From assembly GCA_029571985.1 (NCBI GenBank), contig JAKQVC010000005.1:1-50620 (forward strand): a stretch of DNA of 50,620 nt, written 5' to 3'. Below the pieces are notes generated by a model that saw only the letters and a list, made by a program, of their open reading frames with translations, was not told where the DNA came from and searched no databases. Positions 18,100-27,805 of the stretch are shown here, piece by piece. The position numbers and the translations under genes were made by a program. The DNA comes from Bacteroidota bacterium. GTDB lineage: Bacteria > Bacteroidota > Bacteroidia > Chitinophagales > BACL12. The first letter of the stretch is position 1. Every line of letters begins with the position of its first letter.

Positions 18100-19344
18100 A
18101 TGCACACACGCCTAACATCCTCCTTTGTAGTGCTCATTATCAGTTGCCTGTCGCAATTCCTGCAGGCACAAAATTCGTGGTCGTCAATTGCCAGTTTTGC
18201 CGGCGGCGAACGCGAGCGTGCCGTTTCATTTGTGATTGGCAGCAGGGCCTATGTGGGCACCGGATTAGATACCGCGAATGCCTGTAAAAAAGATTTTTGG
18301 GAATACGATCCCGGCACAAATATCTGGATGCAAAAAGCAGATTTACCCGGATCGCAAAGAAGAGATGCCATTGCGTTTGCCATCGGTAATCGCGGATATG
18401 TTGGAACCGGATTAAATGGCTTTTTAGCCTGGACCGGCAGCAAGAAAAAAGATTTCTACGAATATAATCCGATTACAAATACCTGGACTGCAAAAGATGA
18501 TTTTGAAGGCAATAGTGGTTATGGTGTTTATTATGCCAGTGCATTTGCAACTGCAACAAAAGGATATGTTGTTTGCGGAAAATTTGGTTCAAGCTGGTAT
18601 TCAAATGAATTATGGGAATTTGATCCGGTGGCAAATGACTGGATTGCAAGAGCAAATTTTCCTGGCGGTGTCCGGTATGGCGTAACTGCATTTTCCTGCA
18701 ACGGAAAAGGATACGTAGGTTGTGGCGCGGATGAAAATTATTTCAGAAATGATTTTTGGGAATATGACCCGCAAACAAATGCGTGGACTGAAAAAGCCCC
18801 TTTCCCGGGGTCCCCAAGATTTAATGCCGCTGGATTTTCCATAGGCGGTAGGGGATACATAGGCATGGGAACTGATGGCGGTTATCAAAAAGATTTATAC
18901 GAATACAATCCACTCACAAATAACTGGATGCAAAAAGCGAATCTCCCGGGATCTGAACGAAGATCTTGCGTCGCATTTGCCATTGGTGATTATGGTTATT
19001 TGGGTACGGGCAAAGGCCCTGATGGCGTTAAGCGGAATTTCTTTAGATATAAACCGTTTTTCCTTTTTGAAAACGAAATGGAAGAACGCATTTCAGCATT
19101 GGTAGCCTGCAATGGTTCAGCAAATCCGGTTTTGTCTGTTTCGGGTTTGCAAACTGGTGAAGTTGCTCAGGTTCAGATTTTTTCTGCAGCAGGTCATTTG
19201 GTTGCACAGCTGGATATCCGGGATGGTGATCAGATTGCTATGCAAAATCAAACGCTGTCTGCCGGATTATATGTGTATGAAGTTATTGCTTCAACTGATC
19301 CTGAAAACATTTCTTATACCGCTGGAAAAATATATATTCAATAA
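18100..19344 (+). CDS. Secreted kelch-repeat protein with T9SS sorting domain
   Basis: This 414-residue paralogue of the preceding gene has a signal peptide ending near LQAQ (residue 24) and six kelch-like blades between about 25 and 320 (for example DFWEYDPGTNIWMQKADLPG and GNRGYVGTG). A linker and a C-terminal sorting-type domain of about 75 residues follow (VSGLQTGEVAQVQIFSAAGH onward, ending SYTAGKIYIQ). It is predicted to cross the outer membrane by type IX secretion. The start lies 2 bp after the upstream stop, indicating translational coupling. The blades resemble those of the neighbours, pointing to tandem duplication. Confidence 0.87.
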   Translation: MHTRLTSSFVVLIISCLSQFLQAQNSWSSIASFAGGERERAVSFVIGSRAYVGTGLDTANACKKDFWEYDPGTNIWMQKADLPGSQRRDAIAFAIGNRGYVGTGLNGFLAWTGSKKKDFYEYNPITNTWTAKDDFEGNSGYGVYYASAFATATKGYVVCGKFGSSWYSNELWEFDPVANDWIARANFPGGVRYGVTAFSCNGKGYVGCGADENYFRNDFWEYDPQTNAWTEKAPFPGSPRFNAAGFSIGGRGYIGMGTDGGYQKDLYEYNPLTNNWMQKANLPGSERRSCVAFAIGDYGYLGTGKGPDGVKRNFFRYKPFFLFENEMEERISALVACNGSANPVLSVSGLQTGEVAQVQIFSAAGHLVAQLDIRDGDQIAMQNQTLSAGLYVYEVIASTDPENISYTAGKIYIQ

Positions 19345-19358
19345 CCACCTCCTCGCAC

Positions 19359-20612
19359 ATGAAAAAAGTCTGTTTACTCAATACCATATTTGTTTGTTCC
19401 CTGTCAGGTTTGTTTAGCCAAATACCAGCCTGGGAGCAACGAGCTGATTATCCGGGTGATGGCAGAAGTGCCGCAGTAACTTTCAGCTTTCCGGATAAAG
19501 GATTTATCGGCACCGGATATGATGGTGAAGATTTCCGAAGAAGTTTTTATATGTACGATCCTGCAACGGATTTTTGGCTGCAAACAGAAAGTATCGGCGG
19601 TCCGGGTGGTGATGGCATGGAACGCAATTGCGCTTCCTCATTTTCGATTGGAGATAAAGGATATGTGGCAACGGGTCAGAGTGGAGATCCCTTTTTACAG
19701 GATTTATGGGAGTACAATAGAATATCCAATACATGGACATTAAAAGCTAATGTAGGTGGAATTGACAGACGCTGCGGTATCGGGTTTGGAATTGATGATA
19801 TGGGCTATGTAGGTTTGGGTCAGGATGCAACAGGATTTCGTCGTGATTTATGGGCCTATGATTCAACCACAAATACCTGGTCGCAAAAAGCAGATTTTAT
19901 TGGCACACCCCGACGATTTGCAGCGTGTTTTGTTATTGATGGCAGAGCCTATGTAGGTACTGGCGATGATGGTGCATTTAAACAGGATTTTTATCGATAT
20001 GATCCGGCTACAAATGCCTGGAGTTTGCGCGCACCTTTTGCCGGATCACCCCGTTACGGCGCTACGGGTTTTGCAGTAAATGGTATTGGTTATTTCACTT
20101 GCGGATATGATACAACATTAACCAACAGGTCGGATTTTTATCAGTATGATCCGCTCACAGATATTTGGACCCAATTAGATGATTTTCCCGGAGGACCCCG
20201 CTCGTATGCTTCAGCTTTTGTGGTAGATACACTTGCCTTTGTTGGGATGGGTTATGATACCAGTTATCTGTTTGATTTGTGGATGTGGGGCGATACAACA
20301 AATCCAAAACCTATTGATACGGCTGAGGCTATTTTAGGGCAATACATGCAGCCGCAACGCTTACATGTATATCCAAATCCGGCAAATGCATATATGCGCA
20401 TCGATATACCAGAAATATTTAGTCAAATGCCTGAAATCAGTGTATACAATTTCAATGGACAGTCGGTGAGCAGCCAATGCAGCTACTCAGGTGAGATGAA
20501 TGGATATGAATCATACATTAACCTCAATATCCAGGCATTACCTCCCGGTTCATATCAGGTCATGCTGACTTCGGATACAAGCAGATACACTGCAACAATA
20601 GTAGTATTGTGA
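19359..20612 (+). CDS. Secreted kelch-repeat protein with T9SS sorting domain (third paralogue)
   Basis: This 417-residue protein has a signal peptide (MKKVCLLNTIFVCSLSGLFS) and six kelch-like blades between about 22 and 310, with YDPATNAWSLRAPF and DGRAYVGTG as typical elements. The C-terminal type A sorting domain begins at RLHVYPNPANAYMRID and contains LPPGSYQVMLTS. The start is 14 bp after the second kelch gene, and its stop codon overlaps the start of the DUF4907 gene (TGATG). It is predicted to be exported and surface-attached or released. The three paralogues may form one surface assembly, but the sequence gives no direct evidence for contact. Confidence 0.88.
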   Translation: MKKVCLLNTIFVCSLSGLFSQIPAWEQRADYPGDGRSAAVTFSFPDKGFIGTGYDGEDFRRSFYMYDPATDFWLQTESIGGPGGDGMERNCASSFSIGDKGYVATGQSGDPFLQDLWEYNRISNTWTLKANVGGIDRRCGIGFGIDDMGYVGLGQDATGFRRDLWAYDSTTNTWSQKADFIGTPRRFAACFVIDGRAYVGTGDDGAFKQDFYRYDPATNAWSLRAPFAGSPRYGATGFAVNGIGYFTCGYDTTLTNRSDFYQYDPLTDIWTQLDDFPGGPRSYASAFVVDTLAFVGMGYDTSYLFDLWMWGDTTNPKPIDTAEAILGQYMQPQRLHVYPNPANAYMRIDIPEIFSQMPEISVYNFNGQSVSSQCSYSGEMNGYESYINLNIQALPPGSYQVMLTSDTSRYTATIVVL

Positions 20613-20980
20613 TGAGGTATTACTACCGTATAATTATCCTAATTTGTTTAGGCTGGATAGCTACAGGATGTGGCAATAAAGAGCATGAGCAGCAAAATAT
20701 TCGGCAAACCCGACATCATGCATCTACTTCAGACAGGTATGCTGTTAAAACGATACAGGTTGAAGGTGGTTGGGGATATGCTATTTATGTGGATAGTACC
20801 ATGTATGTAAAACAGGAACATATTCCGGCTATTGCTGGTGTTGTTCCTTTTGCATCAGAAGCGGATGCCCTGCTGGTAGGAACACTGGCAAAAGAAAAAT
20901 TGGAACAAGGATTGATGCCGCCAACGGTAACTGTAGAAGAAATGGTTAACCTCGGTATTGTATTACCGGCTCAAAATTGA
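20612..20980 (+). CDS. DUF4907 family lipoprotein
   Basis: This 122-residue protein has a lipoprotein signal (LGWIATGCGNK, lipid-bearing Cys near residue 20). The DUF4907 pattern follows: GGWGYAIYVDSTMYVKQEHIP, then a central A.(L)V motif and PPTVTVEEM near the end. The ATG at 20612 shares its first base with the stop of the third kelch gene. DUF4907 lipoproteins occur next to secreted kelch proteins in many Bacteroidota (recalled family context), which suggests a functional link such as anchoring or folding of the propellers, but the biochemical role is unknown. Its end overlaps the convergent PAP2 gene by 10 bp. Confidence 0.85.
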   Translation: MRYYYRIIILICLGWIATGCGNKEHEQQNIRQTRHHASTSDRYAVKTIQVEGGWGYAIYVDSTMYVKQEHIPAIAGVVPFASEADALLVGTLAKEKLEQGLMPPTVTVEEMVNLGIVLPAQN

Positions 20981-21837
20981 AGCCGCATACCCATCCCCAT
21001 TAAATTCGGTTCTAAATATGGCATCCACGTAATATAGTTTTTGCCGTGATTTTCCATTAATAATGGAAAGGCAAGTCCCAGGCCTGCACCAATGCCATAT
21101 CCCACGAATACATCAGTTGTAAAATGTCGGCCTGCAAGCATACGCATATATCCTGTGAGTAATGGATAGGTTGCGGCTGCCGACCACAATATTACACGCA
21201 TCTTGGTTTGATCATTTTCTAAATAATATCGATCCAGTATCGAAGCGCCAAAAAAACAATTATAGGCTGAGGTGAACGTATGTCCACTCGGCATACTGGA
21301 CCAACCTTTTGGTGTGTATCTGTTTTCCGTTTCAATATCCAGGGTGTAATTATAAGGTCGGGCCCGGTCAAATATTGATTTTAAATGATCTACACCTACA
21401 GCACCCGTAAAATAACCGCAGAAATACACGATGCCCAGATTTACTAAATCATCATTTGAATGTGTCACAAAAAAAGATGCCCATATCGGAAAAGCAAATG
21501 AACTTCCGGCAAGCACATCAGAAGCAGGCTTAGCAATCGCAATTCGATTCTCAGATAATGGAAATACAACCCGATCTACGGCAGGAAGTTGATTCTCGGT
21601 TAATTGCAATATATCCGCTGTTGTATGATCATAGTCGTCTGCTATCCACGGCATCGGAATAATCTCCGAAATGGCAGCAGCTGAAAACATACAGGCAGTT
21701 AAAAAAGGATGCGGAGGATCTATAACGACATCCACCGAATCAGTGGAATTTGTTTGAGAAAAAGCATACTGGTGTGTGCACATCACGAGCATGCACACAC
21801 ACCAGATGATTTTACCAAAATGGGTTAATAGTCCCAA
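20971..21837 (-). CDS. PAP2-family phosphatase (secreted or outer-membrane)
   Basis: This 288-residue protein has the three conserved PAP2 motifs: KSIFDRARPYNYT near residue 163, PSGHTFTS near 187 and GRHFTTDVFVGY near 241. Such enzymes remove phosphate from lipids such as phosphatidic acid, undecaprenyl pyrophosphate or lipid A. The ORF opens with TTG at 21837, inside the last codons of the upstream TraB-domain gene. This start yields a normal signal peptide (KIIWCVCMLVMCTHQYAFSQ), whereas the next ATG at 21792 would destroy it, so I accept TTG. The end (MGMRLQF) has a terminal Phe as in outer-membrane strands. It is probably co-translated with the TraB-domain protein. Confidence 0.87.
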   Translation of the reverse strand: MGLLTHFGKIIWCVCMLVMCTHQYAFSQTNSTDSVDVVIDPPHPFLTACMFSAAAISEIIPMPWIADDYDHTTADILQLTENQLPAVDRVVFPLSENRIAIAKPASDVLAGSSFAFPIWASFFVTHSNDDLVNLGIVYFCGYFTGAVGVDHLKSIFDRARPYNYTLDIETENRYTPKGWSSMPSGHTFTSAYNCFFGASILDRYYLENDQTKMRVILWSAAATYPLLTGYMRMLAGRHFTTDVFVGYGIGAGLGLAFPLLMENHGKNYITWMPYLEPNLMGMGMRLQF

Positions 21838-24800
21838 TATTCGTAATCGTAATTATTTTGCTTGCCAAATGTGATTTTCACTCTCGAACGACCATAGAGG
21901 GCAAGGTTTTTAATGATTTCATCTATTTGCTCCTGTTGATCTTCTTCATCGAGAATAATTTCTCCATAATAAACAAACAATGGATTTATTTCGATTTGAG
22001 TAGTATCCAGTGGCTGCAGGCCTGAGCAATCTAAACTCCAGCCTTTGTCACTGCCAATTTTACTTTTGAAGAAATACACATAGCCGGTAGTGTCGGGTGT
22101 TTCAACCAATACTTTTTTCAGAAATACCAGTGAATCCTCTTCCTCTAATTCTCTGCCGTATAAAATGGCTTCAGAAATGGAAAGCTGGTTATTGTAGGCA
22201 GAGTCCAACAGACTGTCGAGCTTGATGGACATTATGGCATCGGTAAAATCATATCGGGTTGCCTGGTTTTTCTGTAAATCAGTAATAACAGAATCCGGAA
22301 CCGGCAAACCGGATTGAAGCATGGTTAATGCTGTTCTGGATTTAAGTCTGGAGTTCTTACTGCGCAAAATCCGGTCGTAGAATTTTTTTACAGATGGGTT
22401 TTCATGGTATAAAGGATTCAATAAAACGGCATAATAATCAATTAGATCATTCGCCCAGTTATATTTTTCCTCCGGCATGCCATTCATCATGTCAAGGCCT
22501 AATAAATAGTAGGGGACATTTGACGAATAATTGTAATAATCAGAAGTGTAATCGAGGCCATTACCAAAAAATCCGGTCGAAATGTAATTCGTGTTTGTGG
22601 TAATGTTTTTAAGATTTTTAAACTTGTAATTATTATAGTAGGATGATTTGTATTTTAATTCATCCTCCTCATTCGTCAGGTTGCGCTTCAGCTCAGCGGT
22701 TGCCAGTGAGATGATTTGCTTGCTTTCAGGGATATAGTATTTGGTTGCTGAAGAGTCTTCAATATACAATTCAGTTAATAACTCAAAAATGGATTCCTGA
22801 TATTCCGGCAAAGAGGTGAAATCAAATAAAGCCGGGAATAGGGTAGCAGTCAACTCCACAGAATCAGCTAAATATAAGAAAAGACGTCGTGTCTCGTATT
22901 CCTTATCAGTCAGTGGGGTTTCGATATATAATAAATCCCTGAAAGTAGTATACGCCTCTTTGGTTTCCTGACGGGATATACTGGTCATGGTTGCGATTTG
23001 AAGGCTGGTGCTGTCTCCTGCGTCAAGATATATTTGTTTTAACGCAGCTAAAACATTTGGTCCGTTTAAATCACCCAATAATTCAATGATATCTGTTTTT
23101 TCAGATGTTTTGAGTTTTTTGTATTCAGGTCCCTGGATATAGGCAATCAATTTATCGGCATCCGCATCTTCCAGATCTATAACATCTGTTGAGGCTAGGG
23201 CTTGCTTATATAAAACAGTATCTGTGCCATTTAATGCAGCAAAGAAATCGTCTGATTTGCGCACAAAAATACTTTTACCCGAAATACTATCGCTCGGCAC
23301 ACAAGTAGCGTAGAAACGTTCAATCATCGGGCTTGGTTTTGATAGTGTATCTATGGTAGTAGACAACACTAACATACCGTTTGCTTCCAGGATGAATTTT
23401 TTATAAACGCCTCTCGAGCAATCATCACGGGTAATCAGGAAAGATAGAGATTGTATGCTGTCGTTAGCTGTGAATACTTTTCTGGATAGGTGATAGGTTT
23501 CGGTGGTATACAGACTATCGAAACTATTCCAGAAGGTGGTTGTATCCTCTTCAAAATTAAAATCGTGAAATTTATGATATTGCACATAAACATTTTCAGG
23601 TGTTACTTCTGAACGAAAATTGCTGGTCCTGTTTTTGGTTTCGAAACTGTCGTCAAGTTCTTCATCGTCATTGTCATATCCATAATAATCATAGTCATAA
23701 TCATACCCATTGTACTCAATTTCATCAATGGTCAGTATGGTGTCAGGTTTTGGGAAAATAGTTTCAACCTGGTAATATAAAGAGGTGTCAGTATAAACCG
23801 TAAAGGGTTGGCTATAGCTGAGGTCTTTAAATCGGAATGAATCAAAATAAGTATCCGGCCTTGATGGAGAATCTGTAAATGCAGCCAGAACTACATAGTA
23901 AGGGCCTTTAAGCGTTGTTTTAATATGGCAATATTGCTCGCCATTATTCCAGATGCTTTCAGCTGTTGGGTATTGACCTGTTTGGTTATATACATAATCA
24001 CCTTCCTGGGTATACTTAGGCTTTTTCATTTGATCGGCAAATTCGTGCGACAACCGGGCTAATTCAAAGCTATCCGTTTCTAAATAAGTGAAATCATTCA
24101 GATAGTAGGCAGTGAAGAAATACCGATTGTTATTTTCAGCACCTTCACCGGTGGAAATCGTTTCTGCATTTAAAATGGTTTCGCCTTGTTCTATTTCTCC
24201 GGCTATGTGCACCTTCGGTAATTGCAATTCAAATAAACCCCAGGCCGGACTATGTGTTTCCCAGCCGCTTAAGTCTTCTCTGAATGTAATAGAATTAAAA
24301 AAGGCTTGCATTTCTTTCGATTTCGTTACGAAAGTGCCAATACCAGAGCCTTTAAAAATTATGGTTTCAAGCGGACTTACAATAATTCGGTAGCGCTGGT
24401 AGAATCCGCGTTTAGTTTTGCTCACGATATCATAACCAGGCCATCCATTGTTCGTTTTGATAGCTGTTTGAGATTGGATATCACCTGGTATATATTCATA
24501 AAACATTTTTTCTAAACCGGCTAACACCTCATCCGGCGTTTTACCCTCCATATGCGCGTGATGTGCAATGCGCAAAACGGAATAGTAAGCACTGTTAGCC
24601 ATATCCGGATACAGCATATAGGTGTTTGATTTGTAATCGTTGATTACATACAATTTACCGGGACTAACAACTGAGAACAGTGAATCTGTTGCATATTGCT
24701 TTCTGGTACTCTGTGCATAAATCATCGCATCAATTTTTTCCTTTTCCTTGATGCTTTTATTGCTGACTTTTCCCTGAACAGGTCTTACGGTATAGCCCAT

Positions 24801-25682
24801 TTCGCGCAACAGATTGATGGCGCCCTGGTTGCCGGGTAAATGCGCCGCTCCAATACCTGTGAAAATAATTTTACCCTGCTGCATAATACTGTCCATGCGG
24901 CGCACCATATTCTTGTTGCGGTCAACAATAAAATATTGGTGATATCGGCTGCTCGGTGTAACTAATATTTCCAGAGAGTCAAGTCGCTCAAGGTCTCCAT
25001 CCCGATACGCCTCATCAATCATCTCGTACACGCTTTCATCCTCATCTTCAAATGCCTGACGAATCCGTTTCTTTTCAATGAAATCTGCTTCTTCTTCTTT
25101 TTCATTATCCTCTGGTTCATTGTACGCTTCCTGCAGGAGCTTTAACACTTCCTGCTCCTTTTCTAAAGCTGCAATTTTCTTATTGAGTTTTTTACCACAT
25201 TGGAAAATGAATAAATCCAGGTAGGTTTCTTCTGCATAATCACCTTCGCGATCATTGTAGCGATACAAGTATCCATTTACAAGCCACGAATCATCACCAT
25301 AGGCCGATAAGTATACTTCATCATCCGGCACAAATACAGCTGAAACATCGCTATAAAAATCTTTTTCAGAGTAGCTAAACAATCTGTTATTGTAATAACT
25401 TGATTCGTTATAAGAATAATTGCCCGATTTATCCGGATTGCCGAAATCGTTTTCAATCCAATGCTCCGGATTGCTTTCAAGCGCAATAACATCTGCACTT
25501 TTTAAGGCAATAAAAAAGCTGTCGGTCAGGTGAAAGGCAATTTTATCACTCACATGCATGGTACCGTACAGGTAACTTGGTTTAGTAAGCCCGTTGCCGG
25601 TAATTTCCCAAAGAAGTGATTTAGTTTGTCCGATGAGGGTCAATGGCAGGACAAGCGCCAGCAGGCTGAGGATTCTTCGCAT
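21825..25682 (-). CDS. Very large TraB/GumN-domain protein
   Basis: This 1285-residue exported protein has a signal peptide (LSLLALVLPLTLIGQ). A TraB/GumN domain covers about residues 21-305, with the first GxxH motif in YLYGTMHVSD (40-43), the conserved Glu in ALESNPEHW (69) and the second GxxH in GIGAAHLPGN near 280. These residues are those proposed to bind metal in the Tiki/TraB protease clan. The remaining ~980 residues are not recognised. They are rich in Asp, Glu, Ser, Thr and Tyr, with an acidic Tyr/Asp tract near 650-670, and the C-terminal half looks helical, like repeats. Most TraB/GumN proteins have only about 300 residues, so the extension is the unusual part. A PAP2 phosphatase gene overlaps its 3' end. 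Confidence 0.85.
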   Translation of the reverse strand: MRRILSLLALVLPLTLIGQTKSLLWEITGNGLTKPSYLYGTMHVSDKIAFHLTDSFFIALKSADVIALESNPEHWIENDFGNPDKSGNYSYNESSYYNNRLFSYSEKDFYSDVSAVFVPDDEVYLSAYGDDSWLVNGYLYRYNDREGDYAEETYLDLFIFQCGKKLNKKIAALEKEQEVLKLLQEAYNEPEDNEKEEEADFIEKKRIRQAFEDEDESVYEMIDEAYRDGDLERLDSLEILVTPSSRYHQYFIVDRNKNMVRRMDSIMQQGKIIFTGIGAAHLPGNQGAINLLREMGYTVRPVQGKVSNKSIKEKEKIDAMIYAQSTRKQYATDSLFSVVSPGKLYVINDYKSNTYMLYPDMANSAYYSVLRIAHHAHMEGKTPDEVLAGLEKMFYEYIPGDIQSQTAIKTNNGWPGYDIVSKTKRGFYQRYRIIVSPLETIIFKGSGIGTFVTKSKEMQAFFNSITFREDLSGWETHSPAWGLFELQLPKVHIAGEIEQGETILNAETISTGEGAENNNRYFFTAYYLNDFTYLETDSFELARLSHEFADQMKKPKYTQEGDYVYNQTGQYPTAESIWNNGEQYCHIKTTLKGPYYVVLAAFTDSPSRPDTYFDSFRFKDLSYSQPFTVYTDTSLYYQVETIFPKPDTILTIDEIEYNGYDYDYDYYGYDNDDEELDDSFETKNRTSNFRSEVTPENVYVQYHKFHDFNFEEDTTTFWNSFDSLYTTETYHLSRKVFTANDSIQSLSFLITRDDCSRGVYKKFILEANGMLVLSTTIDTLSKPSPMIERFYATCVPSDSISGKSIFVRKSDDFFAALNGTDTVLYKQALASTDVIDLEDADADKLIAYIQGPEYKKLKTSEKTDIIELLGDLNGPNVLAALKQIYLDAGDSTSLQIATMTSISRQETKEAYTTFRDLLYIETPLTDKEYETRRLFLYLADSVELTATLFPALFDFTSLPEYQESIFELLTELYIEDSSATKYYIPESKQIISLATAELKRNLTNEEDELKYKSSYYNNYKFKNLKNITTNTNYISTGFFGNGLDYTSDYYNYSSNVPYYLLGLDMMNGMPEEKYNWANDLIDYYAVLLNPLYHENPSVKKFYDRILRSKNSRLKSRTALTMLQSGLPVPDSVITDLQKNQATRYDFTDAIMSIKLDSLLDSAYNNQLSISEAILYGRELEEEDSLVFLKKVLVETPDTTGYVYFFKSKIGSDKGWSLDCSGLQPLDTTQIEINPLFVYYGEIILDEEDQQEQIDEIIKNLALYGRSRVKITFGKQNNYDYEYWDY

Positions 25683-25794
25683 AGGTTGGTTGTGGTAAAA
25701 CTTTAGTTATGGACAAGATTACGTAATAAAACCCTTTTTTCCGTATCCTTAGTATGCATACCTGCGCTTTTGACAGATTTATGCACGTTTCTGG

Positions 25795-25826
25795 TTTGTG
25801 GATATGCGGCTACTGGCCGACCTTTG
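25795..25826 (+). promoter_or_regulatory. Putative promoter of glgB
   Basis: TTTG at 25795-25798, a 20-bp spacer and GACCTTTG at 25819-25826 match the Bacteroidota -33/-7 pattern except for the first base of the -7 box. The -7 box ends 4 nt before the ATG at 25831, which argues against the upstream GTG at 25798 as the start. Confidence 0.6.
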
Positions 25827-25830
25827 CAAT

Positions 25831-27783
25831 ATGGCAATGGAGGTTACTTATGGGTTTTCGCGATTAACAGCGTATGACATTCACCTGTTTCGGGAAGGTA
25901 AGCACTTCAGGTTATATGAAAAACTTGGCGCACATTTTGTGGATGAAGAGGGATTTGCCGGGGTTTACTTTGCCGTTTGGGCCCCAAATGCCCGCCAGGT
26001 ATGTGTTAGCGGCACATTCAACCATTGGGATACCACACAATTGCCGCTCAAATTGCGTGACGATGATTCCGGTATCTGGGAAGGTGTGGTAGGGGATGTT
26101 TTGCATGGCGACTTATACAAATTCATCATTACCGGCTCTAATGGCGAGGTTTTCGAAAAAGCAGACCCCTTTGCGAGAAGAAATGAACCCGCTCCCGGCA
26201 CCGCATCTATTATTTGGGAACATCATCATGCCTGGCAGGATAACCTCTGGCAAACAAAGCAAAGGCCGCTGTCATTCGATAAGCCGATGAGCGTCTATGA
26301 AGTGCACCTCGGTTCATGGGGGCGACAACAAGACAACCCACAGGCGTTTCTTACATACAGACAATTGGCCGATACATTGGTCCCTTACGTTAAAGATTTA
26401 GGTTTCACGCATGTCGAATTTCTGCCGGTAACGGAACATCCGTTTTACGGTTCCTGGGGTTATCAAACACTCAGCTACTTTGCACCTACCGGCCGTTATG
26501 GAACCCCAGACGACCTTATGTATCTGATCGATGCGTTTCATCAGGCGCATATTGGAGTTATTCTTGATTGGGTGCCGTCACACTTTCCTGAAGATGGACA
26601 CGGACTTGCATTTTTTGATGGCACACATCTCTTTGAACACGAAGATCGACGCAAAGGATTTCATCCTGATTGGAACTCCCTGATTTTCAATTACGGACGA
26701 TACGAGGTGAAATGTTTTTTAATCAGCAGTGCCATACATTGGTTGGATATATTTCATTTTGATGGCATACGCGTTGACGCAGTGGCCAGTATGCTATATC
26801 TGGACTATTCGCGAAAAGAAGGAGAATGGTTGCCCAATATCTATGGTGGAAATGAAAATCTGGAAGCGATACAGTTTTTGAAAGAATTAAATGAAACCAT
26901 ATTTAGTGAATTTCCGGCTGCCATCACCATTGCAGAAGAATCAACCTCCTGGCCAAAAGTTTCCAAACCTACTTACGATGGTGGCCTTGGATTTGGCATG
27001 AAATGGATGATGGGATGGATGCATGATACCCTGGCCTATTTTAAAGAAGAACCTGTTTACAGAAAATACCATCAGGATAAACTCACCTTCAGCATGTGGT
27101 ATGCTTATAGCGAGAATTTTGTGTTGAGTTTATCACATGATGAAGTGGTACATGGAAAGGGTAGTCTGATTAATAAAATGCCTGGCGATGAATGGTTGAA
27201 GTTTGCCAACCTCCGCTTAATGTTTAGCTACATGTTTACGCATCCATTTCCAAAACTGGTATTTATGGGTGGAGAATTTGCGCAATATAAAGAATGGAAT
27301 CACGATCAGAGCCTTGATTGGCATTTAACCGAATTGCCGCTCCATAAGGGCATGCAAAACCTGGTTCGCGATTTAAATGATATCTATACCGGTGAAAAAT
27401 CTATGCACGAACAGGATTTTGTGGAGGCTGGATTTAACTGGCTAAGTATCAATAATCACGATCAGGGCGTGTTAGTCTGGCAACGTCAGGGTAAAAAACC
27501 AGGCGATCATGTAATTGTTGTGGGCAATTTTGATCAGCAAACGCATATTGATTACAAAGTTCCTGTGATGCAGCGCAATCACTATGTCGAAATATTTAAC
27601 AGCGATGCTGAAAAATATCAGGGAAGCGGATTACTCAATTCGGGATTATTGAAACCTGAAATAAAAACTAATTCAGAAGAAACGGATGAGGTGAAGCAAT
27701 TTGAATTAGCTATTACCATCCCGCCACTCTCTTTATTGGTACTGAAGCCGGTTGCCAAGTTGCGCAGATCAGCTAAAAAATAG
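25831..27783 (+). CDS. glgB: 1,4-alpha-glucan branching enzyme
   Basis: This 650-residue GH13 enzyme makes alpha-1,6 branches in glycogen. An N-terminal CBM48 domain lies at about 20-130 (FAVWAPNARQVCVSGTFNHW). The catalytic barrel shows DGIRVDAVASML (nucleophile Asp), TIAEESTSW (acid Glu) and LSHDEVVHGK (third acidic residue). A C-terminal all-beta domain follows, and the length fits GlgB. The frame opens at a GTG at 25798, but that codon lies inside the predicted promoter, so I start at 25831 (25837 is also possible). The tail RRSAKK is strongly basic. No other glycogen gene is nearby. Confidence 0.93.
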   Translation: MAMEVTYGFSRLTAYDIHLFREGKHFRLYEKLGAHFVDEEGFAGVYFAVWAPNARQVCVSGTFNHWDTTQLPLKLRDDDSGIWEGVVGDVLHGDLYKFIITGSNGEVFEKADPFARRNEPAPGTASIIWEHHHAWQDNLWQTKQRPLSFDKPMSVYEVHLGSWGRQQDNPQAFLTYRQLADTLVPYVKDLGFTHVEFLPVTEHPFYGSWGYQTLSYFAPTGRYGTPDDLMYLIDAFHQAHIGVILDWVPSHFPEDGHGLAFFDGTHLFEHEDRRKGFHPDWNSLIFNYGRYEVKCFLISSAIHWLDIFHFDGIRVDAVASMLYLDYSRKEGEWLPNIYGGNENLEAIQFLKELNETIFSEFPAAITIAEESTSWPKVSKPTYDGGLGFGMKWMMGWMHDTLAYFKEEPVYRKYHQDKLTFSMWYAYSENFVLSLSHDEVVHGKGSLINKMPGDEWLKFANLRLMFSYMFTHPFPKLVFMGGEFAQYKEWNHDQSLDWHLTELPLHKGMQNLVRDLNDIYTGEKSMHEQDFVEAGFNWLSINNHDQGVLVWQRQGKKPGDHVIVVGNFDQQTHIDYKVPVMQRNHYVEIFNSDAEKYQGSGLLNSGLLKPEIKTNSEETDEVKQFELAITIPPLSLLVLKPVAKLRRSAKK

Positions 27784-27805
27784 GGTCGGATTTATTTTAT
27801 TCCTC

